A DNA stretch of 61,596 bases, from positions 1 through 61,596 of the forward strand of contig JAPLHB010000215.1 of the NCBI GenBank assembly GCA_026389845.1, given 5' to 3'. The translations under genes were made by a program, and so were the position numbers. This document shows positions 6,910-14,656 of the stretch, piece after piece. The first letter of the stretch is position 1. Every line of letters starts with the position of its first letter. Origin of the DNA: Chloroflexota bacterium. GTDB lineage: Bacteria > Chloroflexota > Anaerolineae > CG2-30-64-16. The notes under the pieces were generated by a model. It did no database searches. It was given only the letters and a program-made list of their open reading frames with translations, and was not told the origin of the DNA.

Positions 6910-9669
6910 TTACCACTCGAAGCGGGCCGGCGGCTCGCTCGTTTCGTCCGCCGGGCCAGGCGTTGCCTGCACCGTGCCCTTCCGATCGGCGGCCGGCGGC
7001 TGGCGTCCCTCCGGGCTGACGGGCACAAACGGCTCGGTGACGTTCTTGGCGTCGCCACCTGACTCGATCACCGTCTCGCTAAGCTGACCACGAGGCGCAA
7101 ACGATTCCGGCGCTGCCTTCACCTCTGGACTGGGGACACTGGGCATGAACGGCTCGGTCACGTCCTTGACGGCAGGCCCAGGCCCAGCGCCCGCCGTGCC
7201 GAAGTCCAGAGGCACGAACGGCTCGGTCGCGCTCCTGGCGAACGACGCGGCTTCATCGGCCGGGGTGACATCGAACGGCACAAACGGCTCGGTCGCGCTC
7301 TTGGCCTCGACCGCGGGCGCGGCCTGGCCATAGATCACCGTTGCCTCTTTAGCCCTGTAAGCATCCGCCGCGGACGCGCCCGCGGGAATCGCCTGGGGCT
7401 GCGGCCAGGGCGGCTCGGGTGTCCTGGCGGCCGGCGCCGCCGGCTGATACGACTGGGTATCGAGCGCCGAAGATGGCGGCTTCGGCGACTCCGGCATACT
7501 ACGGACGCCGGCCAGGGTAAAGCGCAGCCGCACCCGGCCCAGGTGAATCACGTCGTTGTGCTGGAGGAACTGGCCCTCCATCGGAATGGGCTGGAAATTG
7601 ACGTAGGTGCCGCTGGTGCTACCCTCGTCGTAGATGTGATACGTGCCGTCCTGTTCCTCGGTGATCCGGGCGTGTAGCCGCGAGACACTGCGATCCTGAA
7701 GCTGGATGGTGACCAGGCCCGGATCGCGGCCCATGCGAATGTTGCCGCTGGCGAGCGGGATCGGATTGGGGTAAGCGGTCTCGCCTTCCTCGACGGTGAG
7801 AAAGGCGCCCGCCCGGCGCTTCTGGTCGTCGGCCAGCTTGGGGCGGAATGGCTCAGTGATATCGCGTACCGTACGCGCTACGGTGCCAGCCACGTTGGTC
7901 ACGATCTCCGGCTTGCGGATGAAGACGTAGAGGGCCAGGCTCAACGCGGCCAGGGCGGCCGCCAGCGCCAGCCACGAGGTGATCGGGGGCGCGGGTGGGA
8001 TGACGACCTGGAGGCTGATGGGCAGCGAATTGGATTCGGCCACGAAGCCCAACGCGTCTTCCAGACGGACCTGCAGGATATGCACGCCCGAATCCAGTTC
8101 GCTGATGTTCCATTCGAACGCGTTGAGGGTCCCAGCCATGGGCTCGTAGGGTTGGCCGTCCACCAGGTACTGCACGCTCTTGACGTTGCGCGGCCGGCTA
8201 TCGGGTGCGCGCCATTCGATCTGGACCAACTGCGTAAGCGGCTCGAGGGTGTTGGCTTTTGCCCAGAAGAAGCGGGATTCCCGCCTGATGACCGTGCCCG
8301 CAGGGGGTTGGACGAAGGAGATCGCCAGCGGCTGCAAGCCGCGCACCTCGAAAATAACCGGCTGGGTGTCGGCTGTCAGGCCATATTCATCGCGCACGAC
8401 GGCGCGCACGGAATGTGGGCCGGCCGCCAGCTTGTCGGTTGGCAGCGAGAACTGGTCGAAAGGTGGCTGCGTGACGGAGAACTGGGTGTTGTCCAGGTAG
8501 TACTGGACTTCGGCGATCTCCCGGGGCCGGTTGTCGGGCCAGGTGATGCCCAGGTTGACCGCCAGCGGCTCGACGACCTGGGTGGGATACTTTTCCAGGA
8601 CGATACCGGCGGCCGGCGCCGTTACGGCCACTACCGGTAGCGGCGGGGGGGGAAACGTAATCGAGGCCCGATCGCTGACCGTCTTGCCATCCGCGCTGAT
8701 CACGGCTTTGATCTCCAGATCGTGTTTGCCGGGGGCCGTCATCTGGTAGCGAATGCGGTATTGATTGCGCTTCGCCACCAACGACTCGAAGAGCGTCTGC
8801 ACTGTCTCAAGGCCGCTGTATTGGGTATAGAGGCCGCCGGTTGTGATGGCGAGCCGGCGCTGGTTCCTGGCCGCCTCCTCGCTGGAAGGTTTGCCCAACA
8901 AGACGGTGTGGATGGCGATGTTTTTTGCCTGCGCGCTGGCGATCGCGTCGTCGGCGCGCAGGTTGCTCGTCATGTCAACGCCGTCGGAGAAGATGATCAA
9001 AGCCCGTTGCATGCCTCGCGTTGCGACCTCGGCCGGCACGTCGTCCATCCGCCGGATCGCCTCGAACACGGCGTCGAAGAGGGGAGTATCCCCTTTGCGC
9101 GGCGTCGAATCGTACAAATAGACGCTGTTGTAGGCCAATTGATAGTCGTTCGTCCAGCCTTGCGGATAGACGTCGTGCATGGTCAGGACTTTGTACTCTT
9201 TTTCTTCTTGCACCAGGATGGTTACCCAATCCAGGCGCTCGGCCGATCCGATCCAGCGGTCGCCCAGTAGCATCTCCGAAAGGGCCTCGCGCACCTCATC
9301 AATGCGGAGCCGGGGATTCTTGTTTGCGTCGGTGGTGAGGCCCGGCTGATTGATGCTGCCGCTGGCATCAATGATGATCGCCACCTGCAGACCGATCTTT
9401 TCGGGGGTCACGGCAGGGCTGCGCGCGGGCTGGCCGTTCTCGCTGATCTGAAAATCCGCAGGCTTCAGGGTTGTGATCGCTTTGCCGTCGTTGTCCTGTA
9501 CTGCAACGTCGGCCGTCACCTCGGGGAGACGGCTGGTATCCAGCCGGGTGATCCTGAGCCGCGCGCCCTCTTGGGCGCTAACCGGTGGAGCCGTCAAACC
9601 GGATGAAAGGATGAAGACGAATATCAAGAAAACTAGCCCTGCTCGATCGAACAACCGGCGATGGTTCAC
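6910..9669 (-). CDS. vWA-domain / TM / FHA-domain membrane protein with TEPF repeats
   Basis: The 919-residue product starts at GTG with AGGAGG 7 bases upstream. It has a signal peptide (1-32), a vWA domain with MIDAS DASGS (101-105) and a later FSDGVD motif, Ig-like domains (about 330-555), a TM helix (562-585) and a cytoplasmic FHA domain (about 640-720: MGRDPG, SRLHARI, STSGTYVN). FHA domains bind phosphothreonine. The cytoplasmic part has five T-E-P-F-x-P motifs (about 606, 795, 817, 840, 880) plus one degenerate copy, which look like repeated phospho-acceptor or docking sites. An outside metal-dependent adhesion domain joined to an inside phospho-reader suits a transmembrane sensor served by the adjacent kinase and phosphatase (inference). 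Confidence 0.9.
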   Translation of the reverse strand: MNHRRLFDRAGLVFLIFVFILSSGLTAPPVSAQEGARLRITRLDTSRLPEVTADVAVQDNDGKAITTLKPADFQISENGQPARSPAVTPEKIGLQVAIIIDASGSINQPGLTTDANKNPRLRIDEVREALSEMLLGDRWIGSAERLDWVTILVQEEKEYKVLTMHDVYPQGWTNDYQLAYNSVYLYDSTPRKGDTPLFDAVFEAIRRMDDVPAEVATRGMQRALIIFSDGVDMTSNLRADDAIASAQAKNIAIHTVLLGKPSSEEAARNQRRLAITTGGLYTQYSGLETVQTLFESLVAKRNQYRIRYQMTAPGKHDLEIKAVISADGKTVSDRASITFPPPPLPVVAVTAPAAGIVLEKYPTQVVEPLAVNLGITWPDNRPREIAEVQYYLDNTQFSVTQPPFDQFSLPTDKLAAGPHSVRAVVRDEYGLTADTQPVIFEVRGLQPLAISFVQPPAGTVIRRESRFFWAKANTLEPLTQLVQIEWRAPDSRPRNVKSVQYLVDGQPYEPMAGTLNAFEWNISELDSGVHILQVRLEDALGFVAESNSLPISLQVVIPPAPPITSWLALAAALAALSLALYVFIRKPEIVTNVAGTVARTVRDITEPFRPKLADDQKRRAGAFLTVEEGETAYPNPIPLASGNIRMGRDPGLVTIQLQDRSVSRLHARITEEQDGTYHIYDEGSTSGTYVNFQPIPMEGQFLQHNDVIHLGRVRLRFTLAGVRSMPESPKPPSSALDTQSYQPAAPAARTPEPPWPQPQAIPAGASAADAYRAKEATVIYGQAAPAVEAKSATEPFVPFDVTPADEAASFARSATEPFVPLDFGTAGAGPGPAVKDVTEPFMPSVPSPEVKAAPESFAPRGQLSETVIESGGDAKNVTEPFVPVSPEGRQPPAADRKGTVQATPGPADETSEPPARFEW

Positions 9670-9785
9670 AGTTCACCTCCTCTGCTGCGATGCAGGCAAG
9701 TGGCTCGGCCTAGCTGGGGCAGTGGGCGCTATGGCCGAAAAATATACGACATGGTTGCAGAAGATGAAGGATGTAGCTTGTGTTG

Positions 9786-9814
9786 ATTCTACTACAATCC
9801 GGTATGGTTTGCAA
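9786..9814 (-). promoter_or_regulatory. Candidate sigma70-type promoter for the vWA-FHA/kinase/phosphatase unit
   Basis: On the minus strand, TTGCAA (9809-9814) and TAGAAT (9786-9791) are separated by 17 bases. This would give a leader of about 110 bases before the GTG at 9669. The -10 is 5/6 and the -35 4/6 to consensus. Confidence 0.45.
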
Positions 9815-9855
9815 ATGTGTCAAACAACCACGCCTCAAGCCGATTCAATCCGGCG

Positions 9856-10872
9856 CTATGGGCGCACCGTGACGGCCATGTTACCCAACAGCGTCCAACT
9901 TTGTAAAAACGTCTGCCAGTCGTACTGTTTGCGCTGCCCGTCAAACGGATCGTTGACATAGACGTCGGTCCCGTCGTAACCGACGACCATGAAGGTGTGC
10001 TCTTCCCGCACGGCCATCACCCAGGTCTTGCCATCTTTGGTATACCAACCATCCACCGAGTTGTGGTGCATGTCGTACGTCGCCCACACGATGACCGGTC
10101 GCCCGGCGTCAATCTCGCGGCGCAACCAGGCCGCATCCAGGTTGAAGAACGCGCGCGCGGGCAGGCCCAGCTCCGCCAGCCCCCGGGCGATCGGCTCGGC
10201 GTAGACGCCGTATCCCTCGGGGAAGGCGCCGCCGGGCAGCCCATCCATGCTAAGTCCAACGAAGCCCTTGTTCGGATCGCCATTTGGGTCGTAACCGACC
10301 TTCAGGAAGAGCGCCTCCCAGCCGATCTCCAGTCCGTAGAAACCAGCCAGGTCGCTGGCCGACTGGAACTCACAGTTCAGGCGGCGCGCCTGCTTGCCGG
10401 CTGGCACGCCCGTGATCAGGCGTGCGATGCCGGCAGTGGCAGGGCTGGTTGGCGTCTTGGCGGCAGTCTGGGCCGGTGTGACGGTCGTCACGGCGAGGCG
10501 GAGCGGTTCGGTCGGCGCGGAGGCCGGCACAGGAGTGGAGGACAACCCGGCGTTGAGAGGCGGCGTGGCCGAAGGCAGCGGCGCCATCATCACCGGCCGC
10601 GGAAGCGGGGTGCTGTAGCCGCGCGCGCTGCGGTCGGCGCCCTGGCTCCACAGCAGCGCCACCGACGACGCCACTGCCACGAGCAAGGCCAGACCGCTGC
10701 CAGCCAACAGAACTCCTGCGGCGATCAGACCGGGCGCCTTGCGGCGGCCGTAGTCGCGGGCCGCGAGCCGCTCAAGCAGGCCACGCAGGCTCCACCGGCG
10801 GCCGACGCCGCGCGTGGAGCGCACGCCAACTGCGGGTTCTGGCATGGAGTCACGCGGATGGTTTCGCACCAT
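9856..10872 (-). CDS. Membrane-anchored C39-like cysteine peptidase domain protein
   Basis: The 338-residue product has an N-terminal basic cytoplasmic stretch, one TM helix (about 48-72), a Pro/Thr-rich stalk and a C-terminal papain-like domain of the peptidase C39_2 type (about 160-338). The putative nucleophile is the Cys in NCEFQSASDL (about 166), the His is in EEHTFMVVGYDG (about 291), followed by the Asp in VNDPFDG. The usual CGPAS around the Cys is replaced by CEFQS, which is common in this loose family. It is probably extracytoplasmic. Processing of surface proteins or pilus components is possible but unproven. It is divergent from the tad locus. Confidence 0.75.
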   Translation of the reverse strand: MVRNHPRDSMPEPAVGVRSTRGVGRRWSLRGLLERLAARDYGRRKAPGLIAAGVLLAGSGLALLVAVASSVALLWSQGADRSARGYSTPLPRPVMMAPLPSATPPLNAGLSSTPVPASAPTEPLRLAVTTVTPAQTAAKTPTSPATAGIARLITGVPAGKQARRLNCEFQSASDLAGFYGLEIGWEALFLKVGYDPNGDPNKGFVGLSMDGLPGGAFPEGYGVYAEPIARGLAELGLPARAFFNLDAAWLRREIDAGRPVIVWATYDMHHNSVDGWYTKDGKTWVMAVREEHTFMVVGYDGTDVYVNDPFDGQRKQYDWQTFLQSWTLLGNMAVTVRP

Positions 10873-10883
10873 AGCCCTTCCGG

Positions 10884-10898
10884 CCGACCTCAGGTCGG
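10884..10898. promoter_or_regulatory. Small perfect palindrome upstream of the C39-like gene
   Basis: CCGACCT and AGGTCGG flank one central base, 12 bases before the start codon of the minus-strand gene. It is a candidate operator or 5' leader hairpin in the divergent intergenic region. Confidence 0.35.
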
Positions 10899-11028
10899 TT
10901 GGTTCTTGGTTTCAGTAACATATAATCTAGCGCAAAACCGGCGTTTACGCAAATGCGGCCAGGGGCGCCTGTCCATTTTCGCGATTGTGTCATGGCACAA
11001 AACGTGGCCTTTTTCCTACATTGTAGAC

Positions 11029-11056
11029 TTGACTTTCTCCCAGACTTTGCTATACT
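11029..11056 (+). promoter_or_regulatory. Strong sigma70-like promoter for the tad locus
   Basis: TTGACT (11029-11034) and TATACT (11051-11056) are separated by 16 bases. Transcription would start near 11063, giving a leader of about 75 bases to the ATPase ATG at 11137. Confidence 0.7.
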
Positions 11057-11136
11057 ATGCGCAGACCTCCATCATAAGGAACGCTTCTTCACCGACCGTC
11101 GTTTCAACCTCAGCTCCTGGCAGCGAGGAGGTTGCC

Positions 11137-13560
11137 ATGTCTGTCTCGGAACGCCTGCGCAAACGGCAAGACGAGCTAACCTCGGAGATCCGCTCCGGCC
11201 CCCCAGCCCTGGGAGATGTCGTCGGGGGACTTGCCATTCACTACCGCGATCGGCTCTTGCGCGAAGCCAATCTTGAAACTTTGACGGATCTACCTCCGGA
11301 TACCCGGCGGGCCAAGATCGAATCGTTGGTTAGCGCGATGATCCGCGAGGAAGGGCGAGTGCTTTCCTATGCGGACAAGGCGCGCCTGATCACCTTCATC
11401 ACCAACGAGGCCGCCGGCTATGGTCCGTTGGAACTCCTCTTGAGCGATCCCGCCATTACCGAGATCATGGTCAACAGCCCAAGCGAGATCTACGTGGAGC
11501 AAGCGGGCCACTTGCGCCGGCGCCCTGACATCTCGTTTCAAGACGAAGACCACATCCGGCACATCATTGACCGCATCGTCTCACCCCTGGGTCGGCGCAT
11601 AGATGAAAGCAGCCCGATGGTGGATGCCCGCCTGCGCGACGGCAGCCGCGTCAACGCCATCATCCCACCCCTGGCCCTCAACGGGCCAACGCTGACTATC
11701 CGCCGCTTCCGCGCCAAGCCATTCGAGATGGATGACCTGATCCGGCAGGGCACGCTGTCGGCGGAAATGGCCGAATTCCTCAGGGCCTGCGTGGTGGCCA
11801 AGCTGAACATCCTGGTCAGCGGCGGCACCGGCTCCGGCAAGACGACCACCCTCAACGTGTTGGCCTCGTTCATTCCGCCGGCCGAGCGCATCATCACCAT
11901 CGAAGACGCGGCCGAGCTGCAATTCTACCGGACGCATCCGCACGTCCTGCGCCAGGAGGCCCGGCCGCCCAACGTCGAGGGCAAGGGCGAAGTTACCATC
12001 CGCCAACTGGTTCGTAACGCGCTGCGCATGAGGCCCAACCGCATCGTCGTCGGTGAGGTGCGCGGGGTCGAAGCATTGGACATGCTCCAGGCGATGAACA
12101 CGGGCCATGAAGGCTCCCTGACGACCGTCCACGCCAACACCCCCTACGACGCGTTCTCGCGCATCGAGACCATGGTCATGTCGGCCGGCACCAGCCTGCC
12201 ATCGGCGGCCATCCGAGATCAGATGGTCAGCGCCATGAATATCGTGATCCAGCAGGATCGGATGCCCGACGGCACGCGCAAAATCACCCGCATCGCCGAA
12301 ATCCAGGGGTTGCGCAAGGGACAGATCGTCCTCAGAGATATCTTCATTTTCGACATGGTCGGCCTGGACGCCGAGGGGAAAGTGGAGGGCAAATACACCC
12401 CCACCGGTATCCGGCCCAAATGCCTGCCGCGGCTGAAGGCCCACGGGGCGGCCGTGGACGACAAGCTGTTCGTGCCCGAGTACTTGGTGGCCGAGATGGG
12501 TGAAGCCATGCTGGCCGACCAGGGGGTCACGGAGATCATGATCAACGGGCCGAAGCAGGTGTACATCGAGCGGGCCGGCCGGATCGAAGAACGCACCGAC
12601 ATCCGGTTCCGTGATGCCCATCACCTGAACAACGTGATCACCACCATCGTTGCGCCCCTCGGTCGCCGGATCGGCGAGGACTCCCCGATGGTGGACGGCC
12701 GGCTTCCAGACGGCAGCCGCGTCAATGCCGTCGTTGCGCCCATCGCACTGAACGGTCCAGTCTTGACGATTCGGCGCTTCGCGAAGACGCCGTACGCGGT
12801 AGACGACCTGAAAGGATTCGGCACGCTCAACGACGCCATGGCGAAGTTCCTGGCGGGCTGCGTCGCGGCCAAGCTGAACATCCTGGTGTCCGGCGGTACC
12901 GGCTCCGGCAAGACGACGACGCTCAACGTGCTCTCGTCGTTCATCCCGGCGCACGAGCGCATCGTCACCATCGAGGACGCGGCCGAGTTGCGCCTGGGAC
13001 AACCCCACGTCGTGCGCCTGGAAGCCCGCCCGGCCGACGAGGACGGCGAAGGCGAGGTGTCCATTCGCGACCTGGTGCGCAACAGTTTGCGTATGCGGCC
13101 CGATCGCATCATCGTCGGCGAGTGCCGCGGGGCCGAGGCGCTCGACATGCTGCAGGCGATGAACACCGGCCACGAAGGCTCCCTGACGACGGTCCACGCC
13201 AACACGCCGCACGACGCCTTCAACCGCCTGGAAACAATGACCATGTTCTCCGGCACGCAGCTTCCGTCGGCTGCGATCCGCGATCAACTGGCTTCGGCCA
13301 TCCACATCGTGGTCCAGCAGAACCGCTTGTTGGACGGCAGCCGCAAGATCGTCGCGATCGCGGAAGTGCGCGGCCAGGAGGGCGACCGCATCGCCCTGCA
13401 AGACATCTTCGTGTTCAAGCAGACCGGTCTGACCGACAAAGGCAAGGTCGTGGGCTACTACACGGCCACCGGCGTCGAGCCGCTATGCCTGGACCGGCTG
13501 CACAGCTTCGGCGTCCAGTTGCCGGCTGACGTCTTCATACCAGCTCAACCGCCGACATGA
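11137..13560 (+). CDS. Tandem-duplicated TadA/CpaF secretion ATPase
   Basis: TadA/CpaF hexameric ATPases power Flp pilus assembly from the cytoplasmic face. This 807-residue protein contains the catalytic unit twice: Walker A GGTGSGKTTTLNVL at about 226 and again at about 583, each followed by ITIEDAAEL and GHEGSLTTVHAN motifs, His boxes and a complete C-terminal subdomain. Typical family members have one unit of about 400-450 residues. The halves are very similar even at nucleotide level around Walker A, pointing to duplication with fusion. I chose the ATG at 11137 with GAGGAG 6 bases upstream. The frame is open further upstream to 9997, but that part opposes the C39-like gene and precedes the promoter. 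First gene of the tad locus. Confidence 0.93.
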   Translation: MSVSERLRKRQDELTSEIRSGPPALGDVVGGLAIHYRDRLLREANLETLTDLPPDTRRAKIESLVSAMIREEGRVLSYADKARLITFITNEAAGYGPLELLLSDPAITEIMVNSPSEIYVEQAGHLRRRPDISFQDEDHIRHIIDRIVSPLGRRIDESSPMVDARLRDGSRVNAIIPPLALNGPTLTIRRFRAKPFEMDDLIRQGTLSAEMAEFLRACVVAKLNILVSGGTGSGKTTTLNVLASFIPPAERIITIEDAAELQFYRTHPHVLRQEARPPNVEGKGEVTIRQLVRNALRMRPNRIVVGEVRGVEALDMLQAMNTGHEGSLTTVHANTPYDAFSRIETMVMSAGTSLPSAAIRDQMVSAMNIVIQQDRMPDGTRKITRIAEIQGLRKGQIVLRDIFIFDMVGLDAEGKVEGKYTPTGIRPKCLPRLKAHGAAVDDKLFVPEYLVAEMGEAMLADQGVTEIMINGPKQVYIERAGRIEERTDIRFRDAHHLNNVITTIVAPLGRRIGEDSPMVDGRLPDGSRVNAVVAPIALNGPVLTIRRFAKTPYAVDDLKGFGTLNDAMAKFLAGCVAAKLNILVSGGTGSGKTTTLNVLSSFIPAHERIVTIEDAAELRLGQPHVVRLEARPADEDGEGEVSIRDLVRNSLRMRPDRIIVGECRGAEALDMLQAMNTGHEGSLTTVHANTPHDAFNRLETMTMFSGTQLPSAAIRDQLASAIHIVVQQNRLLDGSRKIVAIAEVRGQEGDRIALQDIFVFKQTGLTDKGKVVGYYTATGVEPLCLDRLHSFGVQLPADVFIPAQPPT

Positions 13561-13618
13561 TCTTTTACATACAGTGTACTTTCCTGTTCCCCTTCGCCAT
13601 GCCAGGACTGGGGGCAAC

Positions 13619-14656
13619 TTGAACAAGCGATTGCTCATCATCATCGGAGCGGGGGCCGTGCTGATTATCGCGGTCGTGGCGGTCCTGAGCTCGCTGTCGG
13701 CTCCGAGCAAGGAGCCGCAGGCAACGCCGGTCGTCAGAGCGACGCGCACCCCGACGTCCGCCCCGACCGCGACGTCATTCAGCACCCCGCGGCCGCTTCC
13801 GGCGGCCACGGTCATCCCGACCGTGGATCCGTATACCGTGGACAGCGACGGCGATTTCCTGCCGGACGGCGTCGAAAAAGCCCTGGGCACCGATCCGCTC
13901 ACGCACGAGTGCGCGAGTAGCTTCAAGCTGGATGCCAGCGTGTTGGTGATCCTGGATGGGACGCTATGGGGGGGCGGCGACAAGGCGCAGCCGGGCAGCG
14001 CAGCCGTGATCACCGAGGCGCTGCGCAGCATGGCATCGGTGCTGCCGACCGGCGTACGCGCCGGGGTGATGAGCGCTGGCACAGGCAACGCCTGCGCCAG
14101 CAGCCTTCTGTTGCCCGTCCAACTGGTCAATCAACAGGCGCTGCGCCTCAAGGCCGAGCAGATGCAGCCGGCCGCGCAGCGCGGCCTGGGACAGGCGTTG
14201 CGGGATGCGTCGCTGGCCTTCGCAGGGATCGAAACCGGTACCCGCTACGCCGTCCTGGTCAGCCGGGGGACCGATACCTGCGGCGGCGATCCCTGCGCTG
14301 AGGCCAGGACCTTGAAGAATGACCCGTTGGCGCTCACTGTGGACACCATTGCCCTGGGCGCCGACGCGACCGGCCAAGAGACGTTGCAGTGTGTCGCGGA
14401 CTACACCGGCGGACTCTACTATCGGGCCGACAGCCTGGAAGACCTCAGCCGCCTGTGGCGAAACGAGAACGAGCGCCTGAGCCGCTGGCTCACGAGCGCC
14501 AACAACGTCCAGGAAAACCGCATGAGTTGTATGCGCTGCATGGGCGACATCATGAACAAATTTCTCAAATGGGCACGCGACACCGGTTTCATGACCAGCC
14601 AGTCCAAGCAATTCCAGCTCATCCTCGACCAGTTGACGAGAAACCTGCAATGCTGA
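13619..14656 (+). CDS. Membrane-anchored vWA-like protein with Ca-binding repeat (tad locus)
   Basis: A TTG at 13619 preceded by GGGGG gives a 345-residue protein starting LNKRLLIII, and the upstream ATG at 13574 has no ribosome site. TM helix at about 6-26, Thr/Pro stalk (31-70), a thrombospondin-3-like Ca loop (DSDGDFLPDG, 75-84), then a vWA-like fold (103-300) in which the MIDAS is degenerate (ILDGTLWGGG rather than DxSxS). The C-terminal part has a Cys pair (MSCMRCMGD). It overlaps the next vWA gene by 7 bases, so the two are probably translated together. Role unknown, likely extracytoplasmic and pilus-associated. Confidence 0.75.
   Translation: MNKRLLIIIGAGAVLIIAVVAVLSSLSAPSKEPQATPVVRATRTPTSAPTATSFSTPRPLPAATVIPTVDPYTVDSDGDFLPDGVEKALGTDPLTHECASSFKLDASVLVILDGTLWGGGDKAQPGSAAVITEALRSMASVLPTGVRAGVMSAGTGNACASSLLLPVQLVNQQALRLKAEQMQPAAQRGLGQALRDASLAFAGIETGTRYAVLVSRGTDTCGGDPCAEARTLKNDPLALTVDTIALGADATGQETLQCVADYTGGLYYRADSLEDLSRLWRNENERLSRWLTSANNVQENRMSCMRCMGDIMNKFLKWARDTGFMTSQSKQFQLILDQLTRNLQC

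Noticed and set aside
9997..11136. Upstream extension of the CpaF frame by 380 codons
   Set aside because: It runs antisense to the C39-like peptidase gene, lies before the promoter at 11029 and the ribosome site at 11125, and does not look like the ATPase family.
11581..13401. Minus-strand frame of 606 codons opposite the CpaF gene
   Set aside because: Antisense shadow caused by GC-rich codon bias; no ribosome site or recognisable domain.
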